A stretch of DNA of 64,000 bases, from assembly GCF_024347055.1 (NCBI RefSeq), contig NZ_AP024895.1, positions 2,170,001-2,234,000 of the forward strand. Direction: 5' to 3'. The translations under genes were made by a program, and so were the position numbers. The stretch's first letter is position 1. Each line of letters opens with the position of its first letter. This stretch comes from Vibrio porteresiae DSM 19223. GTDB lineage: Bacteria; Pseudomonadota; Gammaproteobacteria; Enterobacterales; Vibrionaceae. Shown piece after piece: positions 1-8,796 of the stretch. The notes under the pieces are model-generated. The model was not told the DNA's origin. It worked only from the letters and a program-made list of their open reading frames with translations, and made no database searches.

Positions 1-2
1 TC

Positions 3-1145
3 AGAATATTTGTTTGTGTTTTGTTGGCTTATATTATCGACAAAGTAGTCTACGCTTTAACAGAAATCAACCAACCAGCCCATTTTGCAGAGTATTTTTC
101 TATCTTTGCCTTCATCACACTGGTTTGTACTCGCTACTTGCTAAGTAAGACTGCCTATCAAAGCTTAGGCGAACGCAACATTTTGGTGCTTGGCACCGGT
201 GAACGCGCCAAAGTGATCGAACAGTATATGCGCCGCAAAACCGATAGGATTGGTCTTAACTTCGTTGGTTTTATCGAAATGCCGGGGGATGCGGCTGATG
301 GGATAAAACGCGAGCGAAAACTGGATCTTAAAGAGTCACTAGAAACCTTTGCCCTAAAAAATCACGTTGATGAAATCGTAGTGGCTTGCGATGAAAGGCG
401 TAATGTTCTGCCCAATGAAAGCCTGGCTATCTGTAAACGCCAAGGTATCAACATCAGTAACATCGTCGATTTTTTCGAACACGAAACAGGTCAAGTGGTG
501 GTCACCCAAGTTTACCCTTCTTGGATCATCTATGGTCCTAACCATCGCTATAGCCCTTTGCACAAATCGCTCGATTGGCTATTTAACACTTGCATTTCAC
601 TGGCGATTTTCAGTGTTGTCTGGCCGTTTATGTTACTCGCCATGCTCGCTATTAAGCTGGAAGATGGATTACGCGCTCCGGTGTTCTATTCACAAATTCG
701 CGTTGGCTTAGATGGCAAGCTCTTCTCCATTTACAAGTTTCGCAGCATGAGCATTGATGCGGAAAAAGATGGGGCGAAATGGGCGCAAACCTCTGATCCA
801 CGTGTCACAAAAGTGGGACATTTCCTAAGAAAATATCGAATTGATGAATTACCTCAACTGTTCAATGTGCTGCGAGGCGACATGGGGTTTGTTGGGCCAA
901 GACCGGAACGTCCTCAATTTACTAAAGAATTTGAAATAGAGATCCCCTACTACAACCAACGCTATAGCGTTCGCCCTGGTTTAACAGGCTGGGCGCAGCT
1001 GAAATACCCTTATGGCAGCAGCAAGCAAGATGCCATCGAGAAACTAAAATACGATCTGTACTACATCAAGTACCGCGGCTTTTTGTTCGATCTCTTGATT
1101 CTACTGCGAACAACCGAAGTGGTGCTGTTTGGCAAAGGACGCTAA
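3..1145 (+). CDS. Undecaprenyl-phosphate sugar phosphotransferase, XrtA-system type (5' partial)
   Basis: Initiating enzyme of repeat-unit assembly: it transfers a sugar-1-phosphate to undecaprenyl phosphate at the inner membrane. The reading frame is open to the left edge of the window, so the true start and probably 1-3 N-terminal membrane helices are missing; family members are about 450 residues and 374 or more are visible. Seen: a Rossmann-like middle domain (ILVLGTGERA), then one hydrophobic helix and the bacterial sugar-transferase domain with KFRSM, RIDELPQLFNVLRGDMG, FVGPRPERP and PGLTGWAQ. This arrangement matches the PEP-CTERM-associated EpsB-like family. It is first in the visible operon. 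The sugar specificity cannot be read from sequence. Confidence 0.93.
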   Translation, partial: RIFVCVLLAYIIDKVVYALTEINQPAHFAEYFSIFAFITLVCTRYLLSKTAYQSLGERNILVLGTGERAKVIEQYMRRKTDRIGLNFVGFIEMPGDAADGIKRERKLDLKESLETFALKNHVDEIVVACDERRNVLPNESLAICKRQGINISNIVDFFEHETGQVVVTQVYPSWIIYGPNHRYSPLHKSLDWLFNTCISLAIFSVVWPFMLLAMLAIKLEDGLRAPVFYSQIRVGLDGKLFSIYKFRSMSIDAEKDGAKWAQTSDPRVTKVGHFLRKYRIDELPQLFNVLRGDMGFVGPRPERPQFTKEFEIEIPYYNQRYSVRPGLTGWAQLKYPYGSSKQDAIEKLKYDLYYIKYRGFLFDLLILLRTTEVVLFGKGR

Positions 1146-1208
1146 TCCGTTGATGTATGTAAACCGTTTTCAGAACCAAGATGTCGAGATCCCAAGGAGT
1201 GAGGATTA

Positions 1209-2051
1209 ATGAGTCAACCACGCAGTAATGCAATGACTGTGGATGTAGAAGATTATTTCCAAGTTGCAGCGTTTGAAAAACAGATCCAGTTTGCTGACTG
1301 GGGTAAAAAATACGAAGTACGCGTCGAACGTAATACTGAACGATTACTGACTCTATTTGATGAACACCAAACCAAAGCCACCTTTTTTGTCTTGGGTTGG
1401 GTCGCTGAGCATTGTCCACAATTGGTGCGCAGAATCGTGGAACAAGGACACGAGTTGGCAAGTCATGGTTACGCCCACCAGCGTGCCAACACCCAATCTC
1501 GTCAAGTGTTCCAAGAAGACGTGTATCGCTCAAAATCTTTCTTGGAACAGGTCAGTGGTGTGGCGGTACACGGCTATCGCGCCCCCAGTTTTTCCGTCAA
1601 TCCAGATAATGAATGGGTATTTGAAGTGCTGGCAGAGGTGGGCTTTACCTTTAGCAGCAGTACTTACCCGGTGAAACGCGATCTGTATGGCGCGCCAGAT
1701 TGGCCACGCCTCAAATATCGCCGCCCAGAAGGCATTATCGAGATTCCCTTACCCACCAATACCAGTACCGGCTTTAAACTGCCGATTGGTGGCGGTGGTT
1801 TTTTTCGCCTTTATCCTTACTCAATGAGTAAATATCTGATTAATCAGTTCATTACTCAAACAGAACAGCCTTTCTGTTTTTACTTCCATCCGTGGGAGAT
1901 TGACGCACAGCAGCCTCGAATGCACGGCATTCCGCTCAAGTCACGTTTTCGCCATTACCTGAATCTGGGACAAATGGAAAAACGCCTGACCCATTTACTG
2001 AATGATTTTCAGTGGGACACCGTCAGTCACGCTTATCAACTTAATGGCTAA
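1209..2051 (+). CDS. Polysaccharide deacetylase, XrtA/PEP-CTERM locus type
   Basis: NodB-type carbohydrate esterase, 280 residues, expected to remove N- or O-acetyl groups from the polysaccharide or its intermediates. The N-terminal motif TVDVEDYFQ supplies the catalytic/metal aspartates (D12, D15), and ELASHGYAHQ supplies the metal-binding H86 and H90. This short soluble form with VDVEDYFQ is characteristic of the deacetylase found next to exosortase A. There is no signal peptide, so it probably acts in the cytoplasm or at the membrane. The start ATG has a good AGGAG-like site about 8 bases upstream; a second ATG eight codons in is possible. It sits 63 bp after the sugar transferase and 4 bp before or overlapping the FemAB gene. 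Confidence 0.93.
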   Translation: MSQPRSNAMTVDVEDYFQVAAFEKQIQFADWGKKYEVRVERNTERLLTLFDEHQTKATFFVLGWVAEHCPQLVRRIVEQGHELASHGYAHQRANTQSRQVFQEDVYRSKSFLEQVSGVAVHGYRAPSFSVNPDNEWVFEVLAEVGFTFSSSTYPVKRDLYGAPDWPRLKYRRPEGIIEIPLPTNTSTGFKLPIGGGGFFRLYPYSMSKYLINQFITQTEQPFCFYFHPWEIDAQQPRMHGIPLKSRFRHYLNLGQMEKRLTHLLNDFQWDTVSHAYQLNG

Positions 2052-2055
2052 TAGA

Positions 2056-3099
2056 ATGCAGCAAACAACGATTATTCAACCTCTGACCGAAAAAGAGTAT
2101 GAGCGTTGGGACCAATACGTCGACCAGCACCCTGAAGGCAGTTTCTTTCATCTGTCCGGTTGGATTCGCGTAATTACTCAGGTTTTTCGTCACAAACCTC
2201 ACTATTTAATGGCCGTTCAAGCAGGCAAGATTGTTGGTGTGTTGCCACTGGTCCAACAAAAAAGCATGCTGTTTGGTCATGCGCTGATCTCAACTCCTTT
2301 TTGTGTTTATGGCGGAGTGATTGCAGACAACGATGAAATTCGGATGCAATTGGAATCCGAAGCCTATCTATTAGGTTGCGAACTGAACGTCGACTACGTT
2401 GAACTGCGCGATCGTTATCAACGTGAATCGAAAGAGCCATGGCAAGTGCATTGCCATCATTCCACCTTCTCGTGCCCAATTGCCAACACTCCAGATGAGA
2501 TTCTGACATCGATAAAACGTAAACAGCGCGCCGTCGTGCGTCACTCATTTGCCAACGAACTCAGTTGGGACGAACACGATGATCCAGATTTGTGTTACGA
2601 CGTCTACGCCGAAAGTGTACGTAACCTCGGCACGCCTGTGTTTAACAAAAAGCTCTTTCGCACACTAAAAGAGACCTTCGGCGAGCGCTGTCACACCTTA
2701 ATCATTCGTGATAAAGAGAATCAACCGGTCTCTAGCGTGCTGAGCTTTTACTACAAAGATGCTGTGCTGCCTTATTATGGCGGAGGCAAATTTGAAGCGC
2801 GCGAACTGAAAAGCTACGACTACATGTACTATCAACTGATGTGTTTAGCCCATGAAAAAGGCAAAACTCAGTTCGATTTTGGCCGCAGTAAACACGACTC
2901 TGGCTCCTACAGTTACAAGAAAAACTGGGGTATGCAGGAAGAGCTATTGCATTACAAAATCGCCTTAGTCAAAAGTGACAGTTTGCCCAACCTATCGCCG
3001 AACAATCCCAAATATCGCCTGTTCATTAACTTGTGGAAACGGATGCCGCTTGGCGTTAGTCGAGCTATTGGTCCTAATCTATCGAAGTATCTGGGGTAA
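2056..3099 (+). CDS. FemAB-like acyl/aminoacyl transferase, XrtA/PEP-CTERM type
   Basis: 347-residue protein of the FemAB/GNAT superfamily that recurs beside exosortase A. Visible features are SFFHLSGW near the N-terminus, the substrate-side segment LVQQKSMLFGHALISTPFCVYGG, and the C-terminal GNAT-like core with FDFGRSKHDSGSYSYKKNWG. The function in these loci is unproven; it may add an amino-acid or acyl group to a glycan or lipid-linked precursor. The start is ambiguous: ATG 2056 gives a 4 bp gap from the deacetylase stop, ATG 2044 an 8 bp overlap, and neither has a strong ribosome-binding site, so translational coupling is likely. The gene is intact. Confidence 0.88.
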   Translation: MQQTTIIQPLTEKEYERWDQYVDQHPEGSFFHLSGWIRVITQVFRHKPHYLMAVQAGKIVGVLPLVQQKSMLFGHALISTPFCVYGGVIADNDEIRMQLESEAYLLGCELNVDYVELRDRYQRESKEPWQVHCHHSTFSCPIANTPDEILTSIKRKQRAVVRHSFANELSWDEHDDPDLCYDVYAESVRNLGTPVFNKKLFRTLKETFGERCHTLIIRDKENQPVSSVLSFYYKDAVLPYYGGGKFEARELKSYDYMYYQLMCLAHEKGKTQFDFGRSKHDSGSYSYKKNWGMQEELLHYKIALVKSDSLPNLSPNNPKYRLFINLWKRMPLGVSRAIGPNLSKYLG

Positions 3100-3104
3100 G
3101 CGTT

Positions 3105-4331
3105 ATGAAAGAGAAGCTGTTATACCTATGCCATCGCATCCCTTTTCCCGCCAACAAAGGCGATAAAATTACGACCTGTAATACGCTGAAGTTTTTGAGT
3201 CAGTATTACGATATTTATCTGGGATGCTTTATCGATGATCCGTTTGACCATCGATATATCAGTGATGTTGAGAGTTACTGTAAAGAGACACTGTTTATCG
3301 ATCTCAACACCCAACTGGCCAAGGTCAAAGGCCTTAAAGCGTTTTTCACCGGTAAACCCATCACCTTGCCCTACTATTACCATCCAAAGATGCAGCAGTG
3401 GGTACAAGATACCGTGCGCACTCAACAAATTCATAAAGCCTTTATTTACTCAGGCTGCATGGCGCAATACGTTTTGGGTGATGAGATGAGCTCACTGCAT
3501 AAAGTGATTCAGTTTGCCGACATTGATTCCGACAAATGGCGTCAGTACGCTGAAAAAGCAACCGGTGTGATGCGCTGGGTCTACCAACGCGAGCACCGAA
3601 CTCTGGAAAAATTTGAACAGTACGTTGCCAACCGCTTTGCCGTGAGCTGCTTTATTTCCGACAACGAAACGCAACTGTTTCGCGAGATGTTAGGGGATAA
3701 GCCTGCGCTGCACGAGCATATTCAAACACTGGGCAATGGCATCGATTGTGAGTTTTTCTCTCCGCAAGCAGAGCAAACCTTGAGTGAGCCCTACCCGATC
3801 AGTAAGCAAAACTACGTGATCTTTACAGGAGCGATGAACTACTGGGCTAATGCCGATGCGGTCACTTGGTTTGTCGAAGCGATATGGCCGAAAGTACATC
3901 AAGCACTGCCCGACAGTAAGTTTTACATTGTCGGTTCATCCCCAACCAAAGAGGTGCAGGAACTGCAAAACGTCCCTGGCGTGGTGGTGACTGGCCGAGT
4001 TGAAGATGTCAGACCCTATTTGCACTACGCCAAAGCCGCGGTCGCCCCGATGCAAATTGCCCGCGGCATTCAAAACAAAATTTTGGAAGCGATGGCAATG
4101 GAAAAACCAGTGCTCACCACTGGCCTGGGTATTGAGGGAATTGAGGACTATCCAGAGGCCGATGTGTTTGTCTCGGATTCACCACAAGAGATCGCCCCTT
4201 GGGTTATTGCCAAGCTGAGCGATGCCATGCACAGCGCGACACAATCACGGGCGTGGTTAGAATCCACCTACAGTTGGCCAGCCAAACTCAATCCGTTATT
4301 GAGTTATTTAGGAACTCGTCATGGGCACTAA
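3105..4331 (+). CDS. GT4-type glycosyltransferase, exosortase-A system (stp1-like)
   Basis: 408-residue GT-B retaining glycosyltransferase predicted to extend the lipid-linked repeat unit at the cytoplasmic face of the membrane. The N-terminus LLYLCHRIPFPANKGDKI is typical of the sugar transferase subfamily seen in PEP-CTERM/EpsH1 loci. The C-terminal domain has LGNGIDCEFFSP, FTGAMNYWANADAV and the nucleotide-binding end IQNKILEAMAMEKPVL. It starts 5 bp after the FemAB gene and overlaps the exosortase gene by 11 bp, so it is cotranscribed. Donor and acceptor are unknown. Confidence 0.92.
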   Translation: MKEKLLYLCHRIPFPANKGDKITTCNTLKFLSQYYDIYLGCFIDDPFDHRYISDVESYCKETLFIDLNTQLAKVKGLKAFFTGKPITLPYYYHPKMQQWVQDTVRTQQIHKAFIYSGCMAQYVLGDEMSSLHKVIQFADIDSDKWRQYAEKATGVMRWVYQREHRTLEKFEQYVANRFAVSCFISDNETQLFREMLGDKPALHEHIQTLGNGIDCEFFSPQAEQTLSEPYPISKQNYVIFTGAMNYWANADAVTWFVEAIWPKVHQALPDSKFYIVGSSPTKEVQELQNVPGVVVTGRVEDVRPYLHYAKAAVAPMQIARGIQNKILEAMAMEKPVLTTGLGIEGIEDYPEADVFVSDSPQEIAPWVIAKLSDAMHSATQSRAWLESTYSWPAKLNPLLSYLGTRHGH

Positions 4332-5766
4332 GTGGGCACTACGATTAGGATTACCGCTGCTGGCGTGGGTGGCGCTATTCTACTCATCCCTAGAGAATAT
4401 GGTCAGTGTTTGGGGTCAATCCAAGACCTACGAACATTGCTATTTGATCATTCCTATTTGTCTGTGGCTGCTTTGGCAAAAGAAAGAGCAACTGCTTAGC
4501 ACTCAGGTGGCTTTCGCTCGCTTACCTGCATTGCTTTTGGTGTTTCCGTTGACCTTATGGGTTATTGGGCGCACTGCGAACATCGCTTTTTTTGAACATG
4601 TGGCGGCAATCACCAGTTTGCAACTCATCATCTGGTCACTGATTGGCACAAAAGCGGCGAAGCAGAATCTCTTTGTCATTGGTTACTTGTGGTTTCTTAT
4701 TCCGTTTGGTGAAGAGCTGGTTCCGTTTTTACAACAGGTCACCACCGATATGGCGTTGGTGCTACTTCGGCTTTTTGATGTGCCTGTGTTTCGTGAGGGG
4801 TTATATCTCACTGTGCCCAATGGTCAGTTTGAAATCGCAGAAGCCTGCTCCGGCATTCGCTTTTTGATCGCCAGCTTGGCACTTGGAACCCTTTTCTCCC
4901 ACGTCTTTTTTCAAAAGCAGTGGAAGTTTTGGTCGTTTGTGATCTTCTCTTTTATTTTCCCAATCATTGCCAATGGATTACGCGTGTTTGGCATCATCAT
5001 GATTGGCAATTTCATTGATATGAAATACGCCTCTGGTGTCGATCACCTCGTCTACGGCTGGCTCTTCTTTAGCTTAGTGACTCTGTGTACGTTCTTTATT
5101 GCCTATTGGCTACGTGATGAACCTGCTACTGAAGACTCTTTGCCAGTGGCGGACACGGATTCAACGATGATTAAGACAACATCTGGAGTGCAAACTCAAG
5201 CCATCATCATTGTGTTAGCGCTCGCCGCCTATGGCTGGGCAAGCATCAGTGCCAAACCCGTTGCACCTAGTGCCAAGGTGATCCCGATGTTATTGCCGAA
5301 TGACTACCACCCCATCAATACCTCGGGTTGGGAAATCCAGTTTCCTAAGGCGGATCAATCCTTACTCGCCGTTGCTAATAATGGCTCAAGCGAATACTTT
5401 ACGGCTCAGTATTTCAGTGGCAAAGAAGAGGCTGAGGTCATCAGCAGCCGTAATAAATTCTACAGCGAAGATAACTGGACGCTGAGCCAAAAACGCACCG
5501 TATCCATTAATCAGCATGAAGCGCAGGAGTTATCTCTGGTTAATACTCGCGGCCAATATCGCACCGTTATCTTTTGGTATCGGATTAACCAACACTACTC
5601 TGCTAATCCATTGAAAATTAAACTCTATGAACTTTACTATCGGCTGAGTCGTCGCCCAGTAATGGCCGAATTGGTGGCCTTTTCCAGCACCCGTCTTAAT
5701 GGTGAAGGTTTAAATCAAGCCATCACGACGGTGAGTACGCTCCCCAGCGTTGAGTTGCATCCATAA
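4321..5766 (+). CDS. xrtA: Exosortase A fused to an EpsI domain
   Basis: Integral membrane cysteine transpeptidase-like enzyme that recognises the C-terminal PEP-CTERM signal, cleaves it and probably attaches the protein to a lipid or glycan. The first ~270 residues contain about eight hydrophobic helices and the catalytic triad: Cys176 in AEACSGIRFL, Arg221 in ANGLRVFG and His242 in GVDHLVYGW. Residues from about 290 onward are a periplasmic EpsI-like domain (TSGWEIQFP ... TAQYFSG ... NTRGQYRTVIFWYRI) after one more membrane helix, so two genes that are separate in some genomes are one here. Its likely substrates in the window are the two PEP-CTERM proteins at 40576 and 42050. It overlaps the upstream glycosyltransferase by 11 bp. 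Confidence 0.96.
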   Translation: MGTKWALRLGLPLLAWVALFYSSLENMVSVWGQSKTYEHCYLIIPICLWLLWQKKEQLLSTQVAFARLPALLLVFPLTLWVIGRTANIAFFEHVAAITSLQLIIWSLIGTKAAKQNLFVIGYLWFLIPFGEELVPFLQQVTTDMALVLLRLFDVPVFREGLYLTVPNGQFEIAEACSGIRFLIASLALGTLFSHVFFQKQWKFWSFVIFSFIFPIIANGLRVFGIIMIGNFIDMKYASGVDHLVYGWLFFSLVTLCTFFIAYWLRDEPATEDSLPVADTDSTMIKTTSGVQTQAIIIVLALAAYGWASISAKPVAPSAKVIPMLLPNDYHPINTSGWEIQFPKADQSLLAVANNGSSEYFTAQYFSGKEEAEVISSRNKFYSEDNWTLSQKRTVSINQHEAQELSLVNTRGQYRTVIFWYRINQHYSANPLKIKLYELYYRLSRRPVMAELVAFSSTRLNGEGLNQAITTVSTLPSVELHP

Positions 5767-5778
5767 GAGGCTGACCGA

Positions 5779-6909
5779 ATGAGTATCTCGCTGTCACAGA
5801 TAACACATCGCTGCTTCTCACTGTATGAAGTGCCTCATGGTTCACATCAAACCATCGCGCCACTCGAAGGGGTGCGTGCTATCGCCGCGTTCATGGTGTT
5901 TATTGTGCACTATTGCGCCCAATTCACCCCGTGGATTGCTCAAGACTCACTGACTTGGGATTGGATTGTCTATTACCGCCACTTGGGTTCCAAAGGGGTT
6001 GAACTGTTTTTTATCATCAGCGGCTTTTTAATCTACGGCATGTTGATGGGCAAAGACCGCCCATTTGTTCCCTATATTAAGCGTCGCTTACAACGCCTTT
6101 ATCCAACGTTTCTGGTGGTGCTGCTTTTGTATCTCTGCCTCTCTTTTGTTTTTCCTCAAGAGAGCAAATTGCCTAATGAGTGGCTGGCCGGTTTAGGGTA
6201 CGTGCTAGCTAACTTACTGATGTTGCCTGGAATGTTGCCAATCGAAGCGATTGTCACTGTCAGCTGGAGTTTAAGCTATGAGCTGTTCTTCTATCTGATG
6301 GTTCCTGCTCTGCTTTACGTCACTCAGCTCAAACACTGGTCGCGTACGCAGCGAATCACGTTTTTATCGAGTGCGGCGCTGCTCGGATACCTTCTGGTGC
6401 TGCTTGGTTACGACTCACACAGTGAGATGCTGCTGTTTATTGGCGGCATGTTGGTCTATGAGATTTTTCAAGCGCGAGCCCCTTATCGCGCCATCGTCGG
6501 ATCATGGATTTTCCCAGTCACACTGGCTCTGCTGGTGCTGATTCGCTGGGTCGGCCTTGCCGAAAAACTCGATATATTGCTGCTGTTTATCGGCTTTTCT
6601 TTAGTCTGCTTATGCTGTTTTGATACGCAAACTTGGCTCGCTAAATTGTGCTCGTCACCTCTACTGCGCTGCTATGGCAACATGAGTTACTCCTATTACC
6701 TAATTCATGGCGTTACTCTTAAGTGTTTCTTCTTTGTGCTGGCAACGCAGGTTGCACCTCATCATCAATGGGATGTTGAGCTGTATCTTTGGGTGGTTCC
6801 GGTCTTTTTCATGACGTGGGTGGTCGCCACTGGGCTGTTCGTCTGTGTTGAAAAGCCGCTATCACTGAGCAAATCCGCTCGTCCGACTGCGGTAAAAATG
6901 GAGTATTAA
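5779..6909 (+). CDS. Membrane acyltransferase (acyltransferase-3 family)
   Basis: 376-residue polytopic protein with about ten hydrophobic segments, of the family that O-acetylates or O-acylates surface polysaccharides and LPS. The diagnostic N-terminal block is present (LEGVRAIAAFMVFIVHYCA), followed by GSKGVELFFIISGFLIYGM and RRLQRLYPTF, with the catalytic-type histidine in FIVHY. The middle SWSLSYELFFYLMVP and late MSYSYYLIHG motifs are also typical. It sits 12 bp after exosortase and 1 bp before the amidotransferase. The acyl donor and modified sugar cannot be told from sequence. Confidence 0.92.
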   Translation: MSISLSQITHRCFSLYEVPHGSHQTIAPLEGVRAIAAFMVFIVHYCAQFTPWIAQDSLTWDWIVYYRHLGSKGVELFFIISGFLIYGMLMGKDRPFVPYIKRRLQRLYPTFLVVLLLYLCLSFVFPQESKLPNEWLAGLGYVLANLLMLPGMLPIEAIVTVSWSLSYELFFYLMVPALLYVTQLKHWSRTQRITFLSSAALLGYLLVLLGYDSHSEMLLFIGGMLVYEIFQARAPYRAIVGSWIFPVTLALLVLIRWVGLAEKLDILLLFIGFSLVCLCCFDTQTWLAKLCSSPLLRCYGNMSYSYYLIHGVTLKCFFFVLATQVAPHHQWDVELYLWVVPVFFMTWVVATGLFVCVEKPLSLSKSARPTAVKMEY

Positions 6910-6910
6910 C

Positions 6911-8794
6911 ATGTGTGGGATCTCTGGCATTTTCAATATCCACCAAGCGCCCCCCGTGGACAAAGCGCTGTTGCAAAGTATCAACCGTTTGCAGAGCCAT
7001 CGCGGCCCCGATGATGAAGGCTATTTCTTTGATCGCAATATCGGTCTTGCTCATCGTCGCCTCTCCATTATCGACCTCTCCGGTGGTCATCAGCCGGTGT
7101 TTAATGAAACCCATTCGGTCTGCGTGGTGTTTAACGGTGAAATTTATAACTTCAAATCGTTAGTGGCTGAGCTGGTCAACTTTGGTCACCAATTTGCCAC
7201 CTTATCGGATACCGAAGTGATTGTGCATGCGTGGGAACAGTGGGGCGTCGACTGCCTATCACGGTTTCAAGGGATGTTCTGTTTTGCCTTATGGGATCAA
7301 ATGAGTCAGCAGCTTTTTATTGCCCGTGATCGCCTCGGCAAAAAGCCTCTCTATTATGCGCAAACCGAGCGGGGTCAATTTATCTTTGGTTCGGAACTTA
7401 AAGTATTAGTGGGCCATCCCGATGTGGATAAAACCTTACGTCACGAATTGGCCGAAGAGTTTTTGATGTTTGGCTACCTGCCCGACCCTTACACTGCGTA
7501 CCAAAATATTTTCAAATTAGAACCCGCGCATTATCTACTGCTCTCGCCAGGAAGCGCAGTTCGTCCCGTGGAATATTGGGACCTACCCACTCCAGAGACG
7601 ATTCAAACTTGGGATGAAACTCAGCAATCACTTATCGATCACCTCAAAGCCGCAGTGAATATCCGCATGATGGCCGATGTACCATTAGGCGCGTTTTTAT
7701 CCGGCGGCGTCGATTCCAGCGCGGTGGTTGCCATGATGGCGCACTATCAAAATGAACCTATCAATACTTGCGCCATCGGTTTCAATGAAAGCCAATATGA
7801 TGAAAGTGATTACGCGGCGCAAATCGCCACGCGTTATGGCACCCATCACACCTTAAAAGTGGTCTCTGGTGATGAGTATGATCTCATTGATAAATTGACC
7901 GATATCTACGATGAGCCCTTTGCTGATAGCTCCGCACTGCCTACTTATCGAGTGTGTGAATTGGCTCGTCAATCGGTGAAGGTGGCGTTGACGGGTGATG
8001 GTGGTGATGAAGTGTTTGCTGGCTATCGCCGTTATCGCTTACAGCTTGCCGAACAACAGCTGCGCGGCTCGTTGCCTTATGCGGTACGTAAGCCGATTTT
8101 TGGTTTGCTGGGAAAAGTCTACCCGAAAGCCGACTGGGCACCTCAGTTTCTGCGCGCCAAAACGACCTTTCAATCCCTCGCGATGAATCCGATTGAAGCC
8201 TATGGCAACACCATGTCGCGGCTGCGTCACGATCAAAGAAAGGCGCTGTTTAGTGCGCAATATAATAAGTCGCTTAACGGGTACTCAGGGCTAGAAATCA
8301 TTAAACATCATGCGCAAAAATCGCCTACGGACGACCCGTTAAAACGCATTCAGTATCTGGATATCAAAACTTGGTTAGCCGGTGACATTCTCACTAAAAT
8401 CGACCGCGCCAGCATGGCAAACTCGTTAGAAACCCGTGCTCCGCTGCTGGATCACAAATTGATCGAATGGGCTTATTCGATTGCCAACAGCTCAAATATC
8501 CATGGCAACCAAGGCAAATACGCGTTCAAAAAAGCCCTCGAACCTTACGTCGATGACAACATTTTGTATCGACCCAAAATGGGCTTTAGTATCCCGATTG
8601 CGCAATGGTTTCGTGGGCCATTACAAGAAAAGTTACACCACACCGTGCTCTCAGAACGCATGTTCGATAGCGGTTATTTCAAACCAGAAGCGCTGAAACA
8701 GCTAGTGAGCAGCCATATCAGTGGACGAAGTGATCATAGCGATGCGCTATGGTGTCTTTTGATGTTCGGTCAATTTTTAAATCGGCAGGCTTAG
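6911..8794 (+). CDS. Asparagine synthase-like amidotransferase, XrtA locus type
   Basis: 627-residue class II glutamine amidotransferase. Cys2 (MCGISGIFN) is the N-terminal nucleophile that releases ammonia from glutamine, assuming the initiator Met is removed. The second half is an asparagine-synthase domain with the ATP-pyrophosphatase loop SGGVDSS (residues 264-269) and GDGGDEVFAGYRRY. Paralogues of this kind are a regular part of exosortase A loci, where they are thought to amidate an acidic sugar or a peptide-like substituent rather than make free asparagine. Both active sites look intact. It is separated by 1 bp from the acyltransferase and 2 bp from the next glycosyltransferase. Confidence 0.94.
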   Translation: MCGISGIFNIHQAPPVDKALLQSINRLQSHRGPDDEGYFFDRNIGLAHRRLSIIDLSGGHQPVFNETHSVCVVFNGEIYNFKSLVAELVNFGHQFATLSDTEVIVHAWEQWGVDCLSRFQGMFCFALWDQMSQQLFIARDRLGKKPLYYAQTERGQFIFGSELKVLVGHPDVDKTLRHELAEEFLMFGYLPDPYTAYQNIFKLEPAHYLLLSPGSAVRPVEYWDLPTPETIQTWDETQQSLIDHLKAAVNIRMMADVPLGAFLSGGVDSSAVVAMMAHYQNEPINTCAIGFNESQYDESDYAAQIATRYGTHHTLKVVSGDEYDLIDKLTDIYDEPFADSSALPTYRVCELARQSVKVALTGDGGDEVFAGYRRYRLQLAEQQLRGSLPYAVRKPIFGLLGKVYPKADWAPQFLRAKTTFQSLAMNPIEAYGNTMSRLRHDQRKALFSAQYNKSLNGYSGLEIIKHHAQKSPTDDPLKRIQYLDIKTWLAGDILTKIDRASMANSLETRAPLLDHKLIEWAYSIANSSNIHGNQGKYAFKKALEPYVDDNILYRPKMGFSIPIAQWFRGPLQEKLHHTVLSERMFDSGYFKPEALKQLVSSHISGRSDHSDALWCLLMFGQFLNRQA

Positions 8795-8796
8795 TG

